NCBI GenBank assembly: GCA_020028115.1
Contig: JAHWYA010000127.1
Span: forward strand, 1 to 5,973
Length of the DNA: 5,973 nt
Direction of reading: 5' to 3'
DNA from: Anaeromyxobacter sp.
Lineage (GTDB): Bacteria; Myxococcota; Myxococcia; Myxococcales; Anaeromyxobacteraceae
Positions 1 to 4,654 of the stretch are shown piece after piece. A model generated the notes under the pieces. The model had not been told where the DNA came from. It did not search any database and worked only from the letters and a program-made list of their open reading frames with translations. Positions within the stretch are counted from its first letter, which is position 1. Every line of letters starts with the position of its first letter. Both the position numbers and the translations under genes were made by a program.

Positions 1-55
1 GCAGGCGCCGGTCGTGTCGACCGCCGCCGACGGCCCCGCGTTCCGCCCCGGCTGA
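1..55 (+). CDS. C-terminal end of an unidentified protein (partial)
   Basis: The last 17 codons of a plus-strand gene that begins outside the window, read in frame from position 2 and ending at TGA 53-55. The visible tail reads QAPVVSTAADGPAFRPG. Every third codon position is G or C, which matches the coding bias of the rest of the window and supports a real reading frame over a chance one. The tail is rich in Ala, Pro and Gly and is probably unstructured. Function cannot be assigned. The gene converges on the minus-strand Lon-domain gene, whose stop lies 17 bp away. Confidence 0.5.
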   Translation, partial: QAPVVSTAADGPAFRPG

Positions 56-72
56 AGCGCGCGCAACGCGCC

Positions 73-780
73 CTAGGTGAGGGCGCCCACCCGCCACCCG
101 CGCCACGCGACGAGCCGGACGACGCGCACGACGTCGTCGGCGACGCCGCGCCGCGCGGCGAGATCCGCGAGCGCGCGGTCGAGGAGCGAGGACGCGAGCG
201 CGAGCCGGTTCTCGACGTTCCGCTCGGCGAGCCCGCGGTGCTTCTCCTCGGCCGGGATCGGGAGGTTTGCGAGGACGAGGTCCGCGAGCTGCGAACGGTC
301 CGGGATGCGCACCAGGGCGCGGACGGCGGGGAGCGAGAGCTCCGGGAACGCGTCGGGGCCGTCGGCGAGGAGCCGGTCGCGCAGGCGGCGGTCGCGCGAC
401 GGGGCGGCGGAGGCCGGCGCGTCCGCGGCCGCATCTTCGAGGAGGCGGAGCCGTGCACAGCGGTGCGTCGGGGCGCCACGGACCCCGGACAGCTCGATGC
501 GGGCGAGCCCCTGCACGCGGCAGCGGACCTGCGACCTCCCGAGGAGGTCGCGGACGACGGCGAGCGTCGCGACGCGGTGGTAGGGCTGGTCGTCGCGGGG
601 CTGGGCGCGGCGGAGGGCCACCGCGACGAGCCCGCCGGCCGCCTCCGCAGCCTGGACCGCCGCCACCGCCTCGTCGCTGAGGAGCGCGAGCGGGAGCGAC
701 CCGGCGGGAAAGAGGACCGCGCCGTGCAGTCCGAGGACCGGGACCTCCTCCGGTACGTCGGCGGGGTCGATGAGCGGCAT
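73..780 (-). CDS. Stand-alone Lon N-terminal (substrate-binding) domain protein
   Basis: A 235-residue protein matching the N-terminal PUA-like/LAN domain of Lon protease (Pfam family ATP-dependent protease La substrate-binding domain). The domain opens with VPVLGLHGAVLFPAGSLPL at residues 13-31, the usual Lon-N signature. The helical part follows at about 165-205, with ADLVLANLPIPAEEKHRGL (166-184) matching Lon's 'ADLVAANL.L..EEKQ.LLE' stretch. Neither the AAA+ ATPase nor the Ser-Lys protease domain is present, so it cannot be a protease alone. Proteins of this form are thought to bind substrates or partners, but no defined role is known to me. The ATG at 780 is the only sensible start because nothing upstream in frame before the preceding gene's stop is a start codon; its Shine-Dalgarno sequence is poor. 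It lies 53 bp downstream of the exonuclease gene on the same strand, so co-transcription is likely, possibly with translation dependent on that gene. Confidence 0.88.
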   Translation of the reverse strand: MPLIDPADVPEEVPVLGLHGAVLFPAGSLPLALLSDEAVAAVQAAEAAGGLVAVALRRAQPRDDQPYHRVATLAVVRDLLGRSQVRCRVQGLARIELSGVRGAPTHRCARLRLLEDAAADAPASAAPSRDRRLRDRLLADGPDAFPELSLPAVRALVRIPDRSQLADLVLANLPIPAEEKHRGLAERNVENRLALASSLLDRALADLAARRGVADDVVRVVRLVAWRGWRVGALT

Positions 781-833
781 CGGGGCGAGAGGGTACCGCG
801 AACCGCGCGCGGCGCGCCTCCCGCCCGGAGGAC

Positions 834-1667
834 CTACACCGCGCGCAGCGCCTCGCCGTTCGCGCCGTTCGCCCGGCGCCCGCCGAGGAACGCGCGGCAG
901 CGCGCGAGGAAGCCGTCGAGCACGGCCCGCTCCTCGCCCGGCAGCCTGCGCGCGAACAGCGCCGGCAGCGCGTCCCGCGCGGACGCGATCGAGTCCTCGT
1001 AGCCGTCGGCGGTGAGCGAGCCCTCCACGAGTCGCCACCGGAGGTACAGGAGCCAGGTCTGCACGACGTCCGTCATGCAATACGCCGCGATCCGGTCGTG
1101 GGCGCCGGCGGAGTAGAGCGACTGCACGTCCTCGCCGGCGACGTCCTCCTTGCCCGGGAGCCCGACGAGCTTCGCGTACAGGTCGAGGGGGGCGGCGACG
1201 GATGCGCCACCGCCGGTGAGGAGGTCCTTCACGTCGAGGTGCTCGGCGACGCCCCCGCCTCGCCGGCCCGGCGACCAGGCCGGGACGCTCACCCCGTGCT
1301 TCAGGGAGCGCAGCTCCAGCACGGGCAGGTCGAACCCCTTCCCGTGGAACGTCACGAGCGACGCGCCGGAGAGCCGGTCCCACATCGCGGCGAGGAACCC
1401 GGGCTCGTCGCCGCGGCGGTCTGTCCAGGAGCCGGCGTCGACGAGGTGCACGACGCCCGCCTCCTCGACGGCCTCGAGGGTGCACGCCGCGACCGGCCGG
1501 TGGTAGGGGAGCGGCAGAAAGTCGCTGCGGCCGCCGGTCCGCGCGCGCCGCTCCGCGAGCACCCGCCTGAGCTGCTCCGGGTACGGACGTGTCGGCTCGC
1601 CGTCGACGGCGGAGACGAGCGCCTCGTCGGCGACGGTCTCGAGATCGAGCGTGACGAAGCGCCGCAC
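834..1667 (-). CDS. PolB-like 3'-5' exonuclease (DNA_pol_B_exo2 type)
   Basis: Predicted 277-residue DEDD-type 3'-5' exonuclease of the family related to the proofreading domain of family B DNA polymerases, without a polymerase domain. All three exo motifs are visible, counting from the chosen GTG start: Exo I with TLDLET (Asp8 and Glu10), Exo II with TFHGKGFDLPVLELR (Asp113), and Exo III with AAYCMTDVVQTWLLYLRW (Asp200, Tyr196). The family's HLDVKDLL segment (residues 144-151) and LPGKEDVAGEDV (170-181) are also present. The predicted activity is metal-dependent single-strand 3'-end trimming in the cytoplasm; its pathway is not known. The GTG at 1667 gives MRRFVTLDLET, a typical family N-terminus, and has a GAGG about 9 nt upstream. 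In-frame alternatives are GTG 1697 and TTG 1712, the latter adding 15 residues. It is probably first in an operon with the Lon-domain gene. Confidence 0.9.
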   Translation of the reverse strand: MRRFVTLDLETVADEALVSAVDGEPTRPYPEQLRRVLAERRARTGGRSDFLPLPYHRPVAACTLEAVEEAGVVHLVDAGSWTDRRGDEPGFLAAMWDRLSGASLVTFHGKGFDLPVLELRSLKHGVSVPAWSPGRRGGGVAEHLDVKDLLTGGGASVAAPLDLYAKLVGLPGKEDVAGEDVQSLYSAGAHDRIAAYCMTDVVQTWLLYLRWRLVEGSLTADGYEDSIASARDALPALFARRLPGEERAVLDGFLARCRAFLGGRRANGANGEALRAV

Positions 1668-1712
1668 GAACGGAAGCCTCGCACCCCGGTCTGACACCGC
1701 GGGTGACCGCAA

Positions 1713-1804
1713 CTCCGCGCCGGTACACCCGGATTGGTTCGCCCCGACCGGTCGCGCCGCGTTGCGTCGCGATCGGTATACGGTTGCTTCACGGAGGACT
1801 CACC
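1713..1804. promoter_or_regulatory. Divergent intergenic region with possible plus-strand -10 element
   Basis: The gap between the divergent exonuclease and coiled-protein genes is the only divergent spacer in the window, so promoters for both directions should lie here. On the plus strand TATACG at 1777-1782 is a plausible -10 hexamer, which would start transcription near 1789 with a leader of about 16 nt. No good -35 lies 16-18 bp upstream; the nearest TTGCGT (1762-1767) is too close. The AT-richness of 1777-1788 stands out from its surroundings. An 8-bp palindrome, GACCGGTC, lies at 1746-1753. I see no convincing minus-strand promoter. Confidence 0.3.
1793..1797 (+). promoter_or_regulatory. 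Ribosome binding site deciding the 1805 start
   Basis: A perfect GGAGG sits 7 nt before ATG 1805. The frame is open further upstream with other possible starts, but only this one has a consensus Shine-Dalgarno sequence. Confidence 0.8.
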
Positions 1805-2185
1805 ATGACCTTGCAGGAGCGGTTCGGCGCACTGGAAACCGAGGCGAAGGGCAGGATCCGGCGCGTGCTCTCGAGCGGCAACGCGAAGCTGCTGGAGCTC
1901 GACGGCGCGCTCGCGAAGGTGGCGAAGGACGACTGGACCGTGCCCGGCCTGCGCCGGCACCTCGACGAGCTCCGCTCGCGCGCGGAGAGCCTGCGCAGCG
2001 AGGCCGCGAAGCGGGCGCAGCAGCTTCCCGGCGAGGCGGTCTCCCGCATCGCGATCGGGACGCGGACGCCGGTCCAGACCCTCGCGAAGTCGCTCGCCGA
2101 GCTCGCGAAGAAGCTCGACCCGCCCGCGCCGAAGGCCGTGAAGCCGGTCGAGGCGGCGGAGGCGAAGGTCGTCAAGGCGGTCTAG
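1805..2185 (+). CDS. Small Ala/Lys-rich helical protein, function unknown
   Basis: A 126-residue soluble protein that I do not recognise. Residues 1-75 are rich in Glu, Arg, Lys, Ala and Leu with heptad-like leucine spacing, so a long helix or coiled coil is likely. There is one tryptophan (44) and no cysteine. After a short break, residues 85-105 (GTRTPVQTLAKSLAELAKKL) form a second amphipathic helix, followed by a Pro/Ala/Lys tail (106-126). Helices plus an A/K/P-rich tail resemble polyhydroxyalkanoate granule-associated phasins, but the match is too loose to assign. The start is ATG 1805, chosen because GGAGG (1793-1797) sits 7 nt before it; upstream in-frame starts have no such site. It is 76 bp before the methyltransferase and on the same strand, so it may or may not belong to that operon. 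Confidence 0.75.
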   Translation: MTLQERFGALETEAKGRIRRVLSSGNAKLLELDGALAKVAKDDWTVPGLRRHLDELRSRAESLRSEAAKRAQQLPGEAVSRIAIGTRTPVQTLAKSLAELAKKLDPPAPKAVKPVEAAEAKVVKAV

Positions 2186-2225
2186 GCTCCACGGGGGGCT
2201 CGCGCCCGGACGAATCCTCCCAGGC

Positions 2226-2261
2226 CTCGCGGGCTCCCACCCGCGAGACCCGGGAGAGCCC
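2226..2261 (+). promoter_or_regulatory. Leader hairpins overlapping the methyltransferase ribosome binding site
   Basis: CTCGCGGG (2226-2233) and CCCGCGAG (2240-2247) form a perfect 8-bp stem with a 6-nt loop. A second, mutually exclusive pairing joins GGGCTC (2231-2236) to GAGCCC (2256-2261), with 2237-2238 able to extend onto 2253-2254. That second form buries the Shine-Dalgarno GGGAGAG (2252-2258) just before GTG 2262. No T-tract follows the first stem, so it is not a standard terminator. The pairings are seen directly; a regulatory role is inference, and stable stems arise easily by chance at this GC content. Confidence 0.3.
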
Positions 2262-2951
2262 GTGAGCGACGAGATCCCCAGCCCAGCCGTGATCGAATCC
2301 GCCGTCGCGGCGCGCTACGCGGCGCTCGCCTCGGCGTGCGGGTCGCTCTCGTGCGGGGCCGCCCTCGATCACGCCGCGCCCGCTCCGGGGGAGACGGTCG
2401 TCGATCTCGGCTGCGGTCGCGGCCGAGACGTCCTCCGCGCGGCGGAGCGGGTCGGGCCGGGAGGGCTCGCGATCGGCGTCGACCTCTCGGAGGAGATGCT
2501 CGCCGAGGCGGCGCGCCGGACCGCGCTCGCGACGAACGTCCGGCTCGTGCGCTCCCCGCTCGCGCCGCTCGCCCTCGAGTCGGGCGCCGCCGACGCCGTG
2601 GTCTCGAACTGCGCCATCAACCACGCCCCCGACAAGGAGGCGGTGTTCCGCGAGGTCCATCGCGTGCTCCGCCCGGGCGGCCGCTTCGTCGTGTCGGACG
2701 TCGTCGCCGAGCGCGAGCTCCCGGAGTCCGTCCGGAGCGACCCGGGCGCCTGGGCCGCGTGCTACGGCGGCGCCATCCCGGAGACCGAGTACCTCGCCGC
2801 CGTCCGCCGCGCGGGCCTCGGCGAGCTGCGGGTGCTGCACCGGACCGAGCCGTACGACAAGGGCGGCGTGAGGGTGCTCTCGCTCACGCTGTGGGCAACG
2901 AAGCGGGCCATCCATGGGCGTGACGGCCCCACGCCGGGAGAGAAAGCATGA
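2262..2951 (+). CDS. SAM-dependent methyltransferase, arsenite methyltransferase (ArsM)-like
   Basis: A 229-residue class I methyltransferase using S-adenosylmethionine. Motif I is VVDLGCGRGRD (46-56), the acidic strand-2 loop is IGVDLSEEML (71-80), and SNCAINHAPDKEAVFREVHRV (116-135) followed by LRPGGRFVVSDVV is the part most typical of ArsM, as is ACYGGAIPETEYLA near 166-179. Cys117 and Cys167 fall where ArsM has its two arsenite-binding cysteines. An N-terminal pair, Cys26 and Cys31 (ACGSLSCG), may stand in for the third site. The protein is shorter than usual bacterial ArsM: the roughly 30 residues normally found between the N-terminal Cys motif and motif I are missing, so the substrate may differ. 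Start is GTG 2262, with GGGAG 5 nt upstream. Its stop overlaps the next start as ATGA. The fold is sure; arsenite as substrate is a family-based inference. Confidence 0.88.
   Translation: MSDEIPSPAVIESAVAARYAALASACGSLSCGAALDHAAPAPGETVVDLGCGRGRDVLRAAERVGPGGLAIGVDLSEEMLAEAARRTALATNVRLVRSPLAPLALESGAADAVVSNCAINHAPDKEAVFREVHRVLRPGGRFVVSDVVAERELPESVRSDPGAWAACYGGAIPETEYLAAVRRAGLGELRVLHRTEPYDKGGVRVLSLTLWATKRAIHGRDGPTPGEKA
2936..2942 (+). promoter_or_regulatory. Ribosome binding site of the Cys-rich peptide gene
   Basis: GGGAGAG lies inside the last codons of the methyltransferase gene; its GGAG (2937-2940) ends 7 nt before ATG 2948. This placement is the main evidence, with the ATGA overlap, that the short downstream frame is translated. 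Confidence 0.75.
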
Positions 2952-3046
2952 AGATGCTGACGAAGCCGAAGAAGGCGTGCTGCGCCGAGTCCGCGGCACA
3001 GTGCTGCGCGAAGTCGTCCCGCCTGGTCACGGGCTGCCACGACTAG
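2948..3046 (+). CDS. 32-residue cysteine-rich peptide, possible metal/metalloid-binding
   Basis: A very short gene of 33 codons ending at TAG 3044-3046. The peptide starts MKMLTKPKK, a basic stretch, then has [16 protein letters not shown] (residues 9-24) and ends TGCHD. Cysteines are at 11, 12, 19, 20 and 30 with His31, giving a CC-X6-CC-X9-CH pattern: 5 Cys in 32 residues. There is no hydrophobic segment, so no signal peptide or membrane anchor. Its ATG overlaps the methyltransferase stop (ATGA) and is preceded by a strong Shine-Dalgarno site, so coupled translation is likely. Paired vicinal cysteines suit binding of a soft metal or trivalent arsenic, as in metallothionein-like peptides, or serving as a thioredoxin substrate. 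It could also be a peptide modified by a neighbouring enzyme. I do not know a named family for it. Confidence 0.75.
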   Translation: MKMLTKPKKACCAESAAQCCAKSSRLVTGCHD

Positions 3047-3068
3047 CGATTCTGGACGGTGCACGGGC

Positions 3069-3098
3069 GGGCCCGCGCGGGAGCGTCCCGCCGGGCCC
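3069..3098 (+). terminator. Strong GC hairpin after the peptide gene (terminator or mRNA-processing stem)
   Basis: GGGCCCGCGCGGGA (3069-3082) pairs with TCCCGCCGGGCCC (3086-3098) in a 13-bp stem with one bulged C and a GCG loop. The following bases, GTCCTCTTCCTC, are pyrimidine-rich but have no run of T, so full Rho-independent termination is uncertain. It starts 22 bp after the peptide stop and ends 25 bp before the thioredoxin start, with no visible promoter between. It may act as a partial terminator or 3'-end stabiliser, making the upstream methyltransferase-peptide message more abundant than the downstream genes. Confidence 0.4.
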
Positions 3099-3123
3099 GT
3101 CCTCTTCCTCGAAGGAGACGGAC

Positions 3124-3459
3124 ATGAGCGATCACGTGCAGGAGATCGGGCAGCAGGACTACGAGCGGGAGGTGCTCGCCGCGAAGGGCGCGGTGATCCT
3201 CGACTTCTACTCGACCGAGTGCCCGCCGTGCGAGGCGCTCGCCCCGAAGTACGACGCGGTGGCGGAGGCGTTCGCGGGGCGGGCCCGGTTCCTCAAGATC
3301 TTCCGGCAGGGCAACCGCGAGCTCGCGACGCGGCTCGGCGTCACCGGCAGCCCGACGCTCGTCTTCTACCGCAACGGCGAGGAGGTGGGCGAGCGGATGA
3401 CCGGCGAGGAGATCAAGAAGAGCGCGCTCAAGGCCCAGGTCGAGGCGATCGCCGGCTGA
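3124..3459 (+). CDS. Thioredoxin with CPPC active site
   Basis: A 111-residue single-domain cytoplasmic thioredoxin, a dithiol-disulfide reductase. The core strand and active site read [20 protein letters not shown] (24-43), with catalytic Cys33 and Cys36; the buried acid is Asp27. The cis-proline is Pro77 in [15 protein letters not shown] (72-86). It differs from canonical thioredoxin in two places: the dipeptide between the cysteines is Pro-Pro instead of Gly-Pro, and the tryptophan just before the first cysteine is Glu32. The CXXC dipeptide is known to tune redox potential, so this is likely a specialised thioredoxin rather than the housekeeping one. ATG 3124 has AGGAG (3113-3117) 6 nt upstream. 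A thioredoxin reductase gene follows 41 bp later, so the two probably form a dedicated pair. Confidence 0.93.
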   Translation: MSDHVQEIGQQDYEREVLAAKGAVILDFYSTECPPCEALAPKYDAVAEAFAGRARFLKIFRQGNRELATRLGVTGSPTLVFYRNGEEVGERMTGEEIKKSALKAQVEAIAG

Positions 3460-3462
3460 ACC

Positions 3463-3476
3463 CCCGGCGCGCCGGG
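3463..3476. repeat. 14-bp perfect palindrome between thioredoxin and its reductase
   Basis: CCCGGCGCGCCGGG reads the same on both strands. It is centred in the 41-bp spacer, just after the thioredoxin stop. It could be a small RNA hairpin (5-bp stem, CGCG loop) or a protein-binding site, but such palindromes are common by chance at this base composition. Confidence 0.3.
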
Positions 3477-3500
3477 CGACTCACACCCTCGGGAGGAAAC

Positions 3501-4433
3501 GTGAAGACCTCGTACGACGTCATCGTGATCGGCGCAGGCCCCGCGGGGCTCGCCGCCGCGATCTACGCGGCGCGCGCCCGGCTGAGGACCCTCGTCGTCG
3601 ACGAGAGCGTCCCCGGGGGCCAGGTGAAGACGACGCACAAGGTGTCGAACTACCCCGGCTTCCCCGAGGACGTCTCCGGGAAGGACCTCGCGGGCGCGTT
3701 CGCCGCCCAGGCGCAGCGCTTCGGCGCGCGCCTCGCGAAGGCGGTCGAGATCACCTCCCACGACCTCGCCGGGCCGGAGAAGCGGCTCGTGCTCGACGAG
3801 GAGGAGGAGGTCGTGGCCCCGGCGGTCGTGGTCGCGACCGGCGCGAAGCCGCGCGAGCTCGGGGTCCCCGGCGAGTCGCGGTTCCGCGGGCGCGGGATCT
3901 CGTACTGCGCGACCTGCGACGGCGCGTACTTCGACGGAAAGGACATCCACGTCGTCGGCGGCGGGAACTCCGCCGTCGAGGAGACGCTGTTCCTCACGCA
4001 GTTCGCGCGGACGGTCACGGTCGTCCACCAGTTCGACGAGTTCCAGGCGGAGCCCGCCTCCGTGCAGGAGGCGCTCGCGAACCCGAAGATCCGGACCTTG
4101 CTCTCGCACGAGCCGCGGGCCTTCCAGGGCGAGCTGGCGCTCGAGCGGCTCGAGGTCGAGGATCTCAAGACGAAGGAGCGCAAGGTCCTGCCGACCGACG
4201 GGGTGTTCGTGTTCGTCGGGATGAAGCCGCGGACGGAGCTCCTCGAGGGGCTCGTCCCGCTCGCGCCCGGCGGCTACGTCGAGACCTCCGACGCGATGGA
4301 GACCCGCGTCCCGGGCCTCTTCGTCGCCGGCGACATCCGCGTGAAGCGCTTCCGGCAGATCACGACGGCCGTGGCGGACGGCACCATCGCCGCCCTCGCC
4401 GCGCAGCGGTACGTGAAGGAGCACCGCCGGTGA
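3501..4433 (+). CDS. Thioredoxin reductase (flavoprotein) with altered NADPH-binding motif
   Basis: A 310-residue low-molecular-weight thioredoxin reductase. It has FAD-binding GAGPAG (11-16), VSNYPGF (48-54), ATG (112-114), the redox-active CATC (Cys136, Cys139), the pyridine-nucleotide fold [11 protein letters not shown] (151-161), and C-terminal FAD contacts FVAGDIR (274-280) and [10 protein letters not shown] (285-294). Length is normal for the family. The striking change is at 176-182: typical enzymes have HRR-X3-R, whose arginines hold the 2'-phosphate of NADPH, but here the sequence is HQFDEFQ with none of them. NADH or another donor may therefore be preferred (inference). The GTG start at 3501 gives the usual short N-terminus before the FAD motif and has GGAGG 4 nt upstream. 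It is expected to reduce the adjacent CPPC thioredoxin. Its stop overlaps the next gene's start as GTGA. Confidence 0.93.
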   Translation: MKTSYDVIVIGAGPAGLAAAIYAARARLRTLVVDESVPGGQVKTTHKVSNYPGFPEDVSGKDLAGAFAAQAQRFGARLAKAVEITSHDLAGPEKRLVLDEEEEVVAPAVVVATGAKPRELGVPGESRFRGRGISYCATCDGAYFDGKDIHVVGGGNSAVEETLFLTQFARTVTVVHQFDEFQAEPASVQEALANPKIRTLLSHEPRAFQGELALERLEVEDLKTKERKVLPTDGVFVFVGMKPRTELLEGLVPLAPGGYVETSDAMETRVPGLFVAGDIRVKRFRQITTAVADGTIAALAAQRYVKEHRR

Positions 4434-4654
4434 CCGCGCTCCTCTCCCGCCACTGGCGGACCGTCCTCGGGGCCGCGGCGGGTGCCGCGGGCGGCGCCGC
4501 CTACGCGCACTTCGTGGGGTGCCACACGGGCACCTGCCTCATCACCTCGAACGTCTGGACCGCCGCCGCGTTCTTCGGGTTCACGGGCGCAGTGGTCGCG
4601 CTCCCCGGACCGGCGAAGGATCGGCCGGAGCGCCCGGAGCGCGCGGCTCCATGA
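4430..4654 (+). CDS. Small DUF6132-type membrane protein
   Basis: A 74-residue protein with two predicted membrane helices, about residues 11-29 (Ala/Gly-rich) and 43-60, joined by the motif [16 protein letters not shown] (28-43). The G-C-X-T/S-G-T/S-C-X-ITSN loop is the hallmark of the DUF6132 family as I recall it; the family's function is not known. Cys31 and Cys36 could form a disulfide or bind a ligand at the membrane surface. The GTG start overlaps the reductase stop (GTGA), and AGGAG (4417-4421) lies 8 nt upstream, so translation is coupled to the reductase. The position suggests a membrane partner of the thiol-redox pair (inference). The hydrophilic tail (60-74) lies in a 25-bp duplicated segment and overlaps the convergent acyltransferase gene by 74 bp. 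Confidence 0.8.
   Translation: MTALLSRHWRTVLGAAAGAAGGAAYAHFVGCHTGTCLITSNVWTAAAFFGFTGAVVALPGPAKDRPERPERAAP

Noticed and set aside
59..71. GCGCG-CAA-CGCGC hairpin between the convergent gene ends at 55 and 73
   Set aside because: Only a 5-bp stem with no T-tract on either strand; expected by chance in such GC-rich DNA, so not called as a terminator.
238..1002. Long plus-strand open frame opposite the Lon-domain and exonuclease genes
   Set aside because: Its Arg/Gly/Glu-rich translation has no recognisable domain and spans two well-supported minus-strand genes; it is a frame shadow typical of high GC.
2948..3046. Possibility that the Cys-rich peptide is a truncated selenoprotein
   Set aside because: The frame ends in TAG, not TGA, and no SECIS-like stem directly follows the stop.
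3366..4424. 352-codon minus-strand open frame opposite the thioredoxin reductase
   Set aside because: The plus strand has an unmistakable reductase with all motifs; the antisense product is low-complexity and has no start signal.
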